Source: Lachnospiraceae bacterium (GTDB lineage: Bacteria > Bacillota > Clostridia > Lachnospirales > Lachnospiraceae). From it: a stretch of DNA of 42,969 nt. Made by a program: the position numbers and the translations under genes. The stretch is from NCBI GenBank assembly GCA_022510705.1, contig JAFLSX010000017.1, forward strand, positions 1-42,969, written 5' to 3'. The stretch's first letter is position 1. The number at the start of each line of letters is the position of its first letter. Below, piece by piece: positions 1 to 8,368 of the stretch. Under the pieces are notes generated by a model that saw only the letters and a list, made by a program, of their open reading frames with translations, had not been told where the DNA came from and did not search any database.

Positions 1-468
1 TTCGATTATACCCACAAGGATACCTTCATGGGATTCCACTGCGGAAATACCTGCTCCAGAAAGCTGGCCTTCTGCAATATGAAGAATCAGATGATCATGG
101 CGAGAACTCTGCCTGAAGAAGTTACTAACGGTACTCTTGAAGGTGATATTATGCCCGGTGAGATTACCTTCTATCGTCTCCAGAGTACTGCTGACTGCAA
201 GCTTCGTGCTTATATCGCACAGGGTGAGGTATTGCCCGTAGCTACCCGTTCTTTCGGCAGCATCGGTGTATTTGCTATTCCCGAAATGGGAAGATTTTAC
301 CGCCATGTCCTGATTGAGAAGAATTATCCTCACCACGGAGCAGTGGCTTTCGGACATTTCGGCAAGTCCCTGTACGAAGTCTTTAAATACATTGGTGTTC
401 CGGTAGAGGATCTGAATTTCAATCAGCCTAAGGGTATGATGTATCCTACCGAAAATCCTTTTGTATAA
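1..468 (+). CDS. L-fucose/L-arabinose isomerase-like protein, C-terminal part (5' truncated by window)
   Basis: The reading frame is open from base 1 to the TAA at 466-468, so the gene starts upstream of the window; the first internal ATG (28) is not a credible start because coding continues before it. The visible 155 residues resemble the C-terminal domain of the fucose/arabinose isomerase superfamily, which interconverts aldoses and ketoses such as fucose and fuculose. Recognisable segments are FHCGNT near the beginning, LEGDIMPGEITFYR, and FGHFGKSLYEVFKYIG near the end. The assignment rests on overall family resemblance; the sugar specificity cannot be told from this fragment. It is followed by a strong terminator and is transcriptionally separate from dnaE. 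Confidence 0.7.
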   Translation, partial: FDYTHKDTFMGFHCGNTCSRKLAFCNMKNQMIMARTLPEEVTNGTLEGDIMPGEITFYRLQSTADCKLRAYIAQGEVLPVATRSFGSIGVFAIPEMGRFYRHVLIEKNYPHHGAVAFGHFGKSLYEVFKYIGVPVEDLNFNQPKGMMYPTENPFV

Positions 469-497
469 GTTAGTTGTAAGTATAAAATGCTTTGGAG

Positions 498-524
498 CGG
501 GCGGCTTGCGGGCCGCCCGTTTTT
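498..524 (+). terminator. Rho-independent terminator after the isomerase gene
   Basis: A perfect 8-bp GC-only stem (498-505 CGGGCGGC with 512-519 GCCGCCCG) closes a 6-nt loop and is followed directly by TTTTT (520-524). It lies 30 bases after the isomerase stop codon. Confidence 0.93.
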
Positions 525-539
525 ACAAAGTGCGGCGGC

Positions 540-568
540 TTGATTTTCACTGTATACACTTATATAAT
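540..568 (+). promoter_or_regulatory. SigA-type promoter for dnaE
   Basis: TTGATT (540-545), a 17-bp spacer and TATAAT (563-568) match the vegetative consensus. It sits just after the terminator of the upstream gene and about 70 bases before the dnaE ATG. Confidence 0.8.
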
Positions 569-582
569 AAAAGGGTATGAAA

Positions 583-603
583 TGTAACGCCAAAGGCATT
601 ACA
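583..603 (+). other. Small hairpin in the dnaE 5' UTR
   Basis: TGTAACGCC (583-591), loop AAA, and GGCATTACA (595-603) pair over nine positions with one C-A mismatch. It would lie within about ten bases of the predicted transcript start. No T-tract follows, so it is not a terminator; it may stabilise the transcript or have no function. Confidence 0.4.
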
Positions 604-638
604 CAATAACGCACTTTAGGATAAAGAAAGGAACCGGC

Positions 639-3600
639 ATGGCATTTGCGCATTTACACGTCCACACAGAATACTCACTGTTGGATGGGTCCAATAAAAT
701 CAAAGAATATGTCAAACGCGTGAAAGAACTGGGCATGGACAGTGCGGCAATTACGGACCATGGTGTCATGTACGGTGTTATCGATTTTTACAGAGAAGCC
801 AGAGCTGCAGGCATTAAGCCCATCTTAGGATGTGAGGTCTATGTGGCGCCCAATTCCCGTTTCGATAAGGAGTTGACCGGAGGTGAGGACAGATATTATC
901 ATTTGGTGCTTTTGGCAGAGAACAATACAGGCTATGCAAATCTGATGAAGATCGTCAGCCGAGGATTTACGGAAGGTTACTACTATAAGCCCCGTGTGGA
1001 TATGGAGATTTTGCAGCAGTATCATGAGGGGATTATTGCATTATCAGCCTGTCTGGCAGGAGAAGTGCAGCGGTATATTGTAAAGGGGCTGGTAGACGAG
1101 GCAAAGAAAATGGCCTTAAAATACGAGGCCTGTTTTGGAAAAGGCAATTATTTTCTGGAAATGCAGGATCATGGAATCCCGGAGCAGAGGCTGGTTAATA
1201 CCGAGCTGATAAAGATCAGCAGGGAACTGGATATTCCCTTGGTCGTAACAAATGACGTACACTATACCTATGCGGGTGATGCAGATTCCCATGATATCCT
1301 GCTCTGTCTGCAGACGGCCAAGAAGCTTACGGATACTGACCGTATGCGTTACGAGGGCGGGCAGTACTATGTCAAAAGTGAGGAAGAGATGAAAGGGCTC
1401 TTCCCCTACGCTTGGGAAGCAGTGGAAAACACACAGAGCATTGCAGACAGATGCAATGTGGAAATTGAGTTTGGCGTCACGAAGCTGCCTAAGTATGATG
1501 TGCCGGAAGGTTATGACTCCTGGAGTTATTTAAATAAGCTCTGTGATGAGGGACTGACACTGCGTTACGGAGACGGCAGTCTGCCGGCGGGAGATACCGG
1601 ACAGACGCTCAGAGAACGACTGGACTATGAGCTGGGTGTTATCCGTACCATGGGCTATGTGGACTATTTCCTCATTGTGTGGGACTTCATCAACTATGCG
1701 AAGGAAAACGGCATTCCCGTGGGGCCGGGGCGTGGTTCCGCGGCGGGAAGTATAGTGTCTTACTGTTTAAAGATCACGAATATAGATCCCATCCGTTATA
1801 ATCTGCTGTTTGAACGTTTCTTAAATCCGGAGCGTGTTTCCATGCCCGATATCGATATTGATTTCTGCTTTGAAAGAAGGCAGGAGGTCATCGACTATGT
1901 GGGCCGTAAATACGGTGCGGATAAGGTGGTACAGATTGTTACCTTCGGTACCATGGCTGCCAAAGGCGTGATCCGGGATGTGGGGCGGGTTATGGATTTA
2001 CCTTATGCCTATGTAGATTCCATTGCCAAGATGGTGCCAAATGAGCTCAATATCACCATAGACAGAGCGCTGGAAATCAATCCCGAGTTCCGTAAGCTCT
2101 ACGGCACCGATGAACAGGTGCAGCATTTGATTGATATGTGCAGGCGCTTAGAGGGTCTTCCCCGACATACCTCCATGCATGCGGCAGGCGTTGTGATCTG
2201 CCAGAAATCGGCAGATGAGTTTGTGCCGCTTTCCAGAGGAGCGGACGGTTCCATAACTACCCAGTTTACTATGACGACTTTGGAGGAGCTGGGGTTACTT
2301 AAAATGGATTTCCTGGGTCTGCGCACCCTGACCGTTATTAATGATGCGGTTAAGATGATCGAGAAGGATACGGGAATCTACATTGATATTGATAATATAG
2401 ACTACGATGATAAAAATGTTTTAGATTCTTTGGGTACCGGCAGGACGGATGGCGTGTTCCAGTTGGAAAGCGTGGGGATGAGAAACTTTATGAAGGAATT
2501 AAAGCCCCAGAATCTGGAGGATGTCATTGCGGGAATCTCTTTGTACCGTCCGGGCCCCATGGATTTTATTCCCAAGTATGTAAAGGGCAAGAACAGCGGC
2601 GAGGAAATTACCTATGCCTGCCCTCAGTTGGAGCCCATCCTTGCACCCACCTACGGCTGCATTGTTTATCAGGAGCAGGTTATGCAGATCGTACGGGATT
2701 TGGGCGGTTATACCTTAGGGCGCAGTGACTTGGTGCGCCGTGCCATGAGTAAAAAGAAGCAGTCCGTCATGGAAAAGGAGAGAGAGAATTTTATCCATGG
2801 CAATGTGGAAGAGGGTGTTCCCGGCTGTGTGGCTAAGGGCATTGACGAAAAGGTAGCGGACGGCATCTATGAAACCATGATGGACTTTGCCAAGTACGCT
2901 TTCAATAAATCACACGCGGCTTGCTATGCGGTTGTGGCTTATCAGACAGCTTATTTAAAGTACTATTATCCGGTAGAGTTTATGGCGGCGTTATTGACCT
3001 CTGTGATAGATAACGGCAAAAAGGTTTCCGAATATATTCTGGTCTGCCGGAACATGGGGATTAAAATCCTGCCTCCGGATATCAATCACGGAGAAAGCGG
3101 ATTCTCTGTGGCGGACGGCAGTATCCGCTATGCATTGACGGCCATTAAGAGTGTGGGCTGGCCGGTCATCAATGCCGTAGTGGAGGAGAGAAAAGCCAGA
3201 GGATTATTCTTAAACTTAAAGGACTTTATAAACAGGATGGCGGATAAAGACTTGAATAAGAGAGCCATCGAGAACTTTATCAAGGCGGGAGCCTTAGACA
3301 GTCTGGGCGGCACCCGCAAGCAGCTGATGACAGTATATGTGCAGGTTGTGGACAGCATTCAAAAGGATAAGAAGAACAATATGGCAGGGCAGTTGTCTCT
3401 TTTTGACATGGTAGAGGAAGAGGATAAGTCCGATTTTGATATACAGCTGCCCGATGTGGGTGAGTATTCCAAGGAAACACTTCTTAATTTTGAAAAGGAA
3501 GTACTGGGTATCTATGTCAGCGGACATCCTTTAGAGGAGTATGAGGGTGTCTGGCGGAAAAAGATCACTGCGACAACGGCGGATTTTGCGTTAGATGAGG

Positions 3601-4115
3601 AAACAGGGCAAGTGAGTCTTCCGGATGGATCGACAGCCACCATCGGGGGTTTGATCGCGGAAAAAACCATCAAATATACTAAGAATGACAAGATCATGGC
3701 GTTTCTTACCATAGAGGATTTGGTGGGAACGGTGGAAGTAGTGGTATTTCCCAGGGATTATGAAAAAAATACTTCTTTTCTCACTGAGGATGCCAAGGTG
3801 TTTGTGACCGGCAGGGTATCCGTGGAGGAGGAGAAGGACGGAAAATTGATCTGCGAGCGTATTCTGCCTTTTGAACAGCTCTCCAAAACGATCTGGATCA
3901 AATTCCCCGACAGAGAAGCCTATCAGGCAGTGGAAGAGGAACTGTTTGCGACAATAGCAGAGTCGGAGGGCAATGACGGTATTGTGATCTATATTGAAAA
4001 TCCCAAAGCCATGAAGGAATTGCCCCGTAACAGAAATGTAAAAGCAGATGAGTCTCTGCTGAAATCCCTCTACGGACTTTTCGGAGAGGAAAATGTCAAA
4101 GTGGTAACGAAGTAA
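639..4115 (+). CDS. dnaE: DNA polymerase III alpha subunit, DnaE type
   Basis: This is a replicative DNA polymerase of the C family, acting in the cytoplasm at the replication fork. At 1158 aa it has the usual DnaE length. The N-terminal PHP domain begins at residue 3 (FAHLHVHTEYSLLDG, then AITDHGVMYG near residue 40). The palm carries GPGRGSAAGS near residue 365 and the catalytic carboxylates in PDIDIDF near residue 403. An OB-fold segment (TIGGLIAEKTIKYTKNDK) starts near residue 1001. There is no internal 3'-5' exonuclease domain, which separates it from PolC. The start is the ATG at 639, preceded by AGAAAGGA. In low-GC Firmicutes DnaE usually works beside PolC, which lies outside the window. 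It has its own promoter and appears monocistronic. Confidence 0.97.
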   Translation: MAFAHLHVHTEYSLLDGSNKIKEYVKRVKELGMDSAAITDHGVMYGVIDFYREARAAGIKPILGCEVYVAPNSRFDKELTGGEDRYYHLVLLAENNTGYANLMKIVSRGFTEGYYYKPRVDMEILQQYHEGIIALSACLAGEVQRYIVKGLVDEAKKMALKYEACFGKGNYFLEMQDHGIPEQRLVNTELIKISRELDIPLVVTNDVHYTYAGDADSHDILLCLQTAKKLTDTDRMRYEGGQYYVKSEEEMKGLFPYAWEAVENTQSIADRCNVEIEFGVTKLPKYDVPEGYDSWSYLNKLCDEGLTLRYGDGSLPAGDTGQTLRERLDYELGVIRTMGYVDYFLIVWDFINYAKENGIPVGPGRGSAAGSIVSYCLKITNIDPIRYNLLFERFLNPERVSMPDIDIDFCFERRQEVIDYVGRKYGADKVVQIVTFGTMAAKGVIRDVGRVMDLPYAYVDSIAKMVPNELNITIDRALEINPEFRKLYGTDEQVQHLIDMCRRLEGLPRHTSMHAAGVVICQKSADEFVPLSRGADGSITTQFTMTTLEELGLLKMDFLGLRTLTVINDAVKMIEKDTGIYIDIDNIDYDDKNVLDSLGTGRTDGVFQLESVGMRNFMKELKPQNLEDVIAGISLYRPGPMDFIPKYVKGKNSGEEITYACPQLEPILAPTYGCIVYQEQVMQIVRDLGGYTLGRSDLVRRAMSKKKQSVMEKERENFIHGNVEEGVPGCVAKGIDEKVADGIYETMMDFAKYAFNKSHAACYAVVAYQTAYLKYYYPVEFMAALLTSVIDNGKKVSEYILVCRNMGIKILPPDINHGESGFSVADGSIRYALTAIKSVGWPVINAVVEERKARGLFLNLKDFINRMADKDLNKRAIENFIKAGALDSLGGTRKQLMTVYVQVVDSIQKDKKNNMAGQLSLFDMVEEEDKSDFDIQLPDVGEYSKETLLNFEKEVLGIYVSGHPLEEYEGVWRKKITATTADFALDEETGQVSLPDGSTATIGGLIAEKTIKYTKNDKIMAFLTIEDLVGTVEVVVFPRDYEKNTSFLTEDAKVFVTGRVSVEEEKDGKLICERILPFEQLSKTIWIKFPDREAYQAVEEELFATIAESEGNDGIVIYIENPKAMKELPRNRNVKADESLLKSLYGLFGEENVKVVTK

Positions 4116-4128
4116 AATTACAAAATGA

Positions 4129-4157
4129 TTGAAAATACTGTAAAAAAGGATTAAAAT
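4129..4157 (+). promoter_or_regulatory. SigA-type promoter for pfkA
   Basis: TTGAAA (4129-4134), a 17-bp spacer and TAAAAT (4152-4157) lie in the 69-base gap between dnaE and pfkA. Confidence 0.7.
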
Positions 4158-4184
4158 ATAGGAAATTGGTTAGGAGGTTGGGGA

Positions 4185-5159
4185 ATGGCTGATCAGGTAA
4201 AGACAATCGGCGTATTGACAAGCGGCGGAGATGCGCCCGGAATGAATGCTGCGATTCGTGCAGTGGTGCGTACCGCGATTGCCAGAGGATTAAAAGTAAA
4301 GGGAATCGAGAGAGGTTACATGGGACTGCTGCATGAGGATATCAAAGATATGCAGACCAGGGATGTTTCCGATATCATCCAGAAGGGCGGTACTATTTTG
4401 GGTACGGCAAGGTGTCCTGAATTTGCTAAGCTTGAGGTACAGCAGAAAGGCGCCGACATCTGTAGGAAGCATGGCATCGACGGTCTTGTGGTAATCGGCG
4501 GTGACGGTTCTTACCGCGGCGCACAGGCTTTGGCAAGGCTTGGCATCAATGCGGTTGGTCTGCCGGGAACGATCGATCTGGACATTTCCTGCACGGATTA
4601 TACGATCGGTTTTGATACCGCAGTCAATACGGCGATGGAAGCCATCGATAAAGTAAGAGATACTTCCTCCTCCCATGAGCGCTGCAGTATTATCGAAGTA
4701 ATGGGCAGGAATGCCGGCTATATTGCGCTGTGGTGCGGAATTGCCAACGGTGCGGAGGATATTCTGATTCCTGAAGAGTATGATTACAATGAACAGACAA
4801 TCATCAATCATATCATTGCAAAGCGCAAGATTGGTAAAAAGCATCACATCATTATCAATGCGGAAGGTATCGGCCATTCTAATTCCATGGCAAAGCGTAT
4901 CGAGGCCGCAACAGGTATGGAGACCCGTGCCACTATCCTAGGACACATGCAGCGTGGCGGCAGCCCTACCTGTAAGGACCGCTACTATGCTTCCGTTATG
5001 GGGGCCTATGCGGTAGACTTGCTGATTCAGGGCAAGACTAAGAGGGTAGTTGCCTATAAGGCCGGAGAATTTGTAGATTTCGATATTGAAGAAGCACTTG
5101 CAATGCAGAAAGAGATTCCTGCATATTCTCTGGAAGTCAGCAAGTTATTGTCTCTCTAA
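4185..5159 (+). CDS. pfkA: ATP-dependent 6-phosphofructokinase
   Basis: It phosphorylates fructose 6-phosphate to fructose 1,6-bisphosphate, the committed step of glycolysis. The 324-aa length matches bacterial PfkA. Visible motifs are the ATP loop SGGDAPGMN (from residue 13), VIGGDGSYRGA near residue 103, the catalytic loop GTIDLDISCTDYTIG near residue 127, and EVMGRNAGYIAL near 165. Gly after GGD, and the absence of a Lys just before TID, point to ATP rather than pyrophosphate as donor. The catalytic loop reads TIDLD where well-studied bacterial enzymes have TIDND. AGGAGG at 4172-4177 supports the ATG at 4185. It has its own promoter and a terminator follows. Confidence 0.96.
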   Translation: MADQVKTIGVLTSGGDAPGMNAAIRAVVRTAIARGLKVKGIERGYMGLLHEDIKDMQTRDVSDIIQKGGTILGTARCPEFAKLEVQQKGADICRKHGIDGLVVIGGDGSYRGAQALARLGINAVGLPGTIDLDISCTDYTIGFDTAVNTAMEAIDKVRDTSSSHERCSIIEVMGRNAGYIALWCGIANGAEDILIPEEYDYNEQTIINHIIAKRKIGKKHHIIINAEGIGHSNSMAKRIEAATGMETRATILGHMQRGGSPTCKDRYYASVMGAYAVDLLIQGKTKRVVAYKAGEFVDFDIEEALAMQKEIPAYSLEVSKLLSL

Positions 5160-5183
5160 AATAGTTAAATCGAAATTTAAGGA

Positions 5184-5223
5184 CCTTGAAGCGCCAGGAA
5201 ATTTCGGCTTTCAAGGTTTTTTT
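5184..5223 (+). terminator. Rho-independent terminator after pfkA
   Basis: CCTTGAAGC (5184-5192) pairs with GCTTTCAAGG (5207-5216) with one bulged T, followed by seven T (5217-5223). The segment CGAAATTT (5171-5178) just upstream is the exact complement of AAATTTCG (5199-5206) in the loop, so a competing structure can be drawn. The hairpin ends only about 8 bases before the SD of the next gene. Confidence 0.85.
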
Positions 5224-5243
5224 CTTACACGGAGGTCAGCTGT

Positions 5244-6056
5244 ATGATAACCAGTACGTCCAACTCGCATATCAAACAACTGGTACAGTGGCAGAGCAAA
5301 GCAAGGGAGCGCCGCAGGGACGGCGTATTTGTAGCGGAGGGCCTCAAGATGTTGGAAGAGGCGCCACCCCGGTTGATTCGGGAAATATATCTGACGCAGG
5401 AGCTGATGGTAAGCCTGGAGAATGGTAAAACAGATAGAGAACGCACGTTATTAAATAAAATTAAAGCGGCTGGTTTTGAAACGGTAGCGGATGAGGTGAT
5501 GAAACGGGCTGCGGACACACAGACGCCTCAGGGAGTACTGACGGTATTACAGCAGCCCTCTTATGAGCAGGAAAAAATATTGTCAGCTGAAAACGGACTG
5601 TATCTGCTTTTGGAAGATCTGCAGGATCCGGGCAATTTAGGGACAATCCTGCGAAGCGGTGAGGGAGCTGGAATAACAGGCGTTATAATGACAAAAGGGA
5701 CGGTGGATATTTTTAATCCTAAGACGATCCGGGCTACCATGGGTTCCGTTTTCCGTGTGCCCTTTCTCTATGTAGAAAGTTTAAGTGATATACTGGAGGA
5801 AATGCGTCGCAGAAAAATTGCGACCTATGCTGCCCATCTGCAGGGCAAAGACAGTTATGATGCATTTTCCTATAGCGGCAGTACCGCATTTCTCATAGGA
5901 AATGAGGGAAATGGCCTGAAAGAAGAAACGGCAGCTTTAGCCGATTTCTGTTTAAGAATTCCAATGGAAGGCAGATTGGAATCCCTAAATGCGGCAGTTA
6001 GTGCATCCCTTTTGGTGTACGAAGCATATAGACAACGAAGAAAACGTGAAAAATAA
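5244..6056 (+). CDS. TrmH/SpoU-family rRNA 2'-O-methyltransferase
   Basis: It is a SAM-dependent ribose 2'-O-methyltransferase of the SPOUT class, most likely acting on 23S rRNA. In the 270 residues, the first ~95 resemble the RNA-binding substrate domain (TSTSNSHIKQLVQWQSK, VAEGLKMLEEA). The catalytic domain carries the three SPOUT motifs: NPKTIRATMGSVFRVPF near residue 155, LIGNEGNGL near 217, and RIPMEGRLESLNAAVSASL near 240. CGGAGG at 5231-5236 supports the ATG at 5244. It sits directly behind the pfkA terminator with no room for a promoter between them, so its transcription depends on read-through or an unseen upstream promoter. The exact nucleotide target cannot be told. Confidence 0.88.
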   Translation: MITSTSNSHIKQLVQWQSKARERRRDGVFVAEGLKMLEEAPPRLIREIYLTQELMVSLENGKTDRERTLLNKIKAAGFETVADEVMKRAADTQTPQGVLTVLQQPSYEQEKILSAENGLYLLLEDLQDPGNLGTILRSGEGAGITGVIMTKGTVDIFNPKTIRATMGSVFRVPFLYVESLSDILEEMRRRKIATYAAHLQGKDSYDAFSYSGSTAFLIGNEGNGLKEETAALADFCLRIPMEGRLESLNAAVSASLLVYEAYRQRRKREK

Positions 6057-6088
6057 TTTTGTACACGTTGTAGAAAGGTATGGTGAAT

Positions 6089-6883
6089 ATGAAAATAGGG
6101 TTCATTGGCTTGGGGAATATGGCAAATGCCATGATTGTAGGCATATTAAAACAAGGCTTAATAAAACCGGAAGAGATATACGGTGCCTCTAAAACGAGGG
6201 AAACAGCGGAGAAAATGCGGCAGCGCTATGGAATTTATGCGGGAACGGATAACAAGGCCGTAGCAATGGGAGCAGATTTTCTTTTCCTGGCAGTAAAGCC
6301 GGTATATTTCCCCGAGGTGATTGCAGAAATCAAAGATGCGGTGGGGGAGAATACGGTTGTGATCAGTATTGCTGCAGGAAAGACCATGGCATATATAGAG
6401 GGATTGTTCGGACGCAGCATCAAATTACTGCGCTGTATGCCCAATACACCCGCGCTGGTAGGTGAAGGCTGTACTGCTTATGCCAGGGGGGATTTGGTAA
6501 CGGATGAGGAGGCAGGAGGAGCAGAACTGTTATTGCGTTCCTTTGGAACAGTATCTTTGGTACCCGAAAGCCTGATGGATGCGGTGGTGGGTGTCAGCGG
6601 CAGTTCGCCCGCCTATGTATTCTTATTTATAGAGGCCATGGCGGACGCGGCGGTGTTGGCAGGAATGCCAAGAAAGCAGGCATATGAGATGGCGGCACAG
6701 TCTGTACTGGGAAGCGCTAAAATGGTGCTGGAAACAGGATTGCACCCCGGAGTACTTAAAGATATGGTCTGTTCCCCTGGGGGTACGACAATTGAGGCCG
6801 TGAAGGTTTTAGAAGAATGCGGCATGCGCGCAGCGGTGATGAATGCCATGGAAGCGTGCATTGATAAGTCTAAAAATATGTAG
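6089..6883 (+). CDS. proC: Pyrroline-5-carboxylate reductase
   Basis: It reduces 1-pyrroline-5-carboxylate to L-proline with NAD(P)H, the last step of proline synthesis. The protein starts MKIGFIGLGNMANAM, the Rossmann dinucleotide-binding loop. The C-terminal dimerisation and substrate domain has SGSSPAYVFLFIEAMADA near residue 175 and the family signature around SPGGTTIEAV near 233. An in-frame ATG lies at 6080, but the SD-like AGAAAGG (6072-6078) would touch it; spacing favours the ATG at 6089, which also puts the Rossmann loop at the very N-terminus as in the family. It follows the methyltransferase gene by about 30 bases and is probably co-transcribed with it. Confidence 0.95.
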   Translation: MKIGFIGLGNMANAMIVGILKQGLIKPEEIYGASKTRETAEKMRQRYGIYAGTDNKAVAMGADFLFLAVKPVYFPEVIAEIKDAVGENTVVISIAAGKTMAYIEGLFGRSIKLLRCMPNTPALVGEGCTAYARGDLVTDEEAGGAELLLRSFGTVSLVPESLMDAVVGVSGSSPAYVFLFIEAMADAAVLAGMPRKQAYEMAAQSVLGSAKMVLETGLHPGVLKDMVCSPGGTTIEAVKVLEECGMRAAVMNAMEACIDKSKNM

Positions 6884-6895
6884 AAAATACAAAAC

Positions 6896-6924
6896 TTGAC
6901 AAATGAAAAGACCTCTGCTATCAT
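6896..6924 (+). promoter_or_regulatory. SigA-type promoter for the cell-wall hydrolase gene
   Basis: TTGACA (6896-6901), a 17-bp spacer and TATCAT (6919-6924) start 13 bases after the proC stop codon. The leader to the next ATG is about 125 bases and AT-rich; no clear structure was seen in it. Confidence 0.8.
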
Positions 6925-7057
6925 ATCTTTTGTAACAATTTTTAACAAATTTGTAATAAATGTAATAAAATCGGCATATTCTGAAAAAGAGTATCCGATA
7001 TTTCCGGTAAATGGGGACTGTCGGAGAGAAGATTTTACATTTTGGAGGTAAGTTAAG

Positions 7058-8137
7058 ATGGCAAGAGGCAGAAGGCGGCTTGTGTCTCTCACCGGGTTGT
7101 GCCTGGCACTGATTCTGGTGATGCAGACAAGCCTGTATGCGGATGCTGGCAGCGGTAAGAATTACCTGATCGGATTTAACGGAGGTGTATCGGCAATCCT
7201 GGACCCCGGTGCGACGGACACTTCAGATTTATTAAGCGCCACGGCGGCGGAACTGAATCTGGACCCAAATGCAGTTTATGAGAACAAAGAGTCCACGCTG
7301 GTCATGGCAAATGTTAGCAACGCATTGAATGTCCGCACGGAACCGGATGCAGAGGCCGATAAGGCCGGCAAGTTATATAAGGATTGCGGCGGAACAATCT
7401 TGGAACGAAGAGACGGCTGGACCCTGATTCAATCAGGGGATTTGATAGGCTGGGCAAACGACGAATATCTGTTGTTCGGCGAGGATGCGGAAAAACTGGC
7501 ATCCAGCGTAGGTGTTACAGTGGCTCATATGGACACTGGTCTGAAAGTCAGAGAGGAACCCAGCACGGAAGCCAATGTTTTAGGAATTCTTCCCAAAGGT
7601 GAAGAGGTTGAGGTGATCGCCACCGGGGAGGACGGATGGGCCTGCATCGATTATGAAGGTGCAGATGGCTATGTATCCATGGAATATGTGTCGATCGAGT
7701 TTAAGATCGACGCAGGAGAGACCATGGAGGAAATTAAGGAGCGGGAGGCTGCCGAAGCGGAAGCCAAGCGCCATGTCAACTACGGACAGTATACCGCAGA
7801 TGCGGATATGACTCTGTTGTTGGCGGCATTGATCCAGTGTGAGGCCGGCGGTGAGAGTTATGAAGGACAGCTGGCAGTAGGCGCCGTAGTTATGAACCGT
7901 GTCAGAAGCGCCGCTTATCCGGATACCATTCACGGTGTTATCTATGCGTCCGGACAGTTCACACCTGCCCAAAGCGGTAAGGTAAACAGAGTATTGGAAT
8001 CCGGCAACATTAAACAGAGCTGCATCGATGCGGCAACAGAAGCGATTTCCGGTGTTTCCAATGTAGGTGATCTGACACATTTCAGACGCAACAACGGACG
8101 GGATGGTCTGGTTATCGGAAATCACGTATTCTATTAA
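7058..8137 (+). CDS. Secreted SH3b-domain cell-wall hydrolase (SleB/CwlJ-like)
   Basis: This is a predicted exported peptidoglycan hydrolase of 359 aa. The N-terminus (RGRRR, then LVSLTGLCLALILVM, then an A-x-A-type site near residue 29) is a signal peptide. Two bacterial SH3 domains follow, at about residues 75-140 (NALNVRTEPDAEADKAG) and 148-205 (TGLKVREEPSTEANVLG), which usually bind the wall. A charged linker (IKEREAAEAEAKR) leads to a C-terminal hydrolase domain from about residue 248, with ALIQCEAGGESYEGQLAVG; Glu262 is the likely catalytic acid. The domain occurs in SleB spore-cortex enzymes but also in vegetative hydrolases, and the SH3 arrangement favours a vegetative or general role. 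GGAGG at about 7043 fits the ATG. It has its own promoter and terminator. Confidence 0.88.
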   Translation: MARGRRRLVSLTGLCLALILVMQTSLYADAGSGKNYLIGFNGGVSAILDPGATDTSDLLSATAAELNLDPNAVYENKESTLVMANVSNALNVRTEPDAEADKAGKLYKDCGGTILERRDGWTLIQSGDLIGWANDEYLLFGEDAEKLASSVGVTVAHMDTGLKVREEPSTEANVLGILPKGEEVEVIATGEDGWACIDYEGADGYVSMEYVSIEFKIDAGETMEEIKEREAAEAEAKRHVNYGQYTADADMTLLLAALIQCEAGGESYEGQLAVGAVVMNRVRSAAYPDTIHGVIYASGQFTPAQSGKVNRVLESGNIKQSCIDAATEAISGVSNVGDLTHFRRNNGRDGLVIGNHVFY

Positions 8138-8195
8138 TCCGTAAGTATGCCGTTTGATAGAACACAAGGGCGTTTGTTTATGAAATAGTTAGGGC

Positions 8196-8220
8196 GGGGC
8201 AGGATTTTCCTGCCCCTTTT
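8196..8220 (+). terminator. Rho-independent terminator after the cell-wall hydrolase
   Basis: GGGGCAGGA (8196-8204) pairs perfectly with TCCTGCCCC (8208-8216) and is followed by TTTT. Confidence 0.9.
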
Positions 8221-8254
8221 CGTATGAAAAGTGCAGGTTTTGGAATATTAAATT

Positions 8255-8260
8255 TATAAT
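8255..8260 (+). promoter_or_regulatory. Possible -10 element upstream of nfeD
   Basis: TATAAT at 8255-8260 lies after the terminator and about 110 bases before the nfeD ATG. No good -35 is present at 16-18 bp, so this is a tentative call. Confidence 0.4.
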
Positions 8261-8281
8261 TCGTGCATATAAAAGTATGGA

Positions 8282-8342
8282 CGGAAACCGAGAGCTGTAG
8301 TAAGATTAGGATAAAGACAAAGCCATGGGACCTACCCGAGGC
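8282..8342 (+). other. Possible structured leader upstream of nfeD
   Basis: In the roughly 100-base leader after the candidate -10 there is a small CGG-AAA-CCG hairpin (8282-8290) and a larger hairpin (8322-8342): GCC-AU-GGG, loop ACCTA, CCC-GA-GGC, with one U-G wobble and one A-A mismatch. AGGGTTTT follows the larger one. It did not match any riboswitch consensus with confidence. Confidence 0.35.
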
Positions 8343-8368
8343 AGGGTTTTCAGAAAAGAGGGAATCAT

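Noticed and set aside
4290..4877. 195-codon open frame on the minus strand opposite pfkA
   Set aside because: It lies wholly inside a highly conserved gene, has no SD, and its translation resembles no domain; it is a shadow of pfkA codon use.
5186..5428. 80-codon plus-strand frame overlapping the start of the methyltransferase gene
   Set aside because: It starts within the terminator and lies in another frame of the methyltransferase; no SD or domain.
8282..8342. c-di-GMP-I or guanidine riboswitch upstream of nfeD
   Set aside because: Only short fragments (AAAGCC, CCGAGAG) match; the order and stems of either consensus cannot be drawn.
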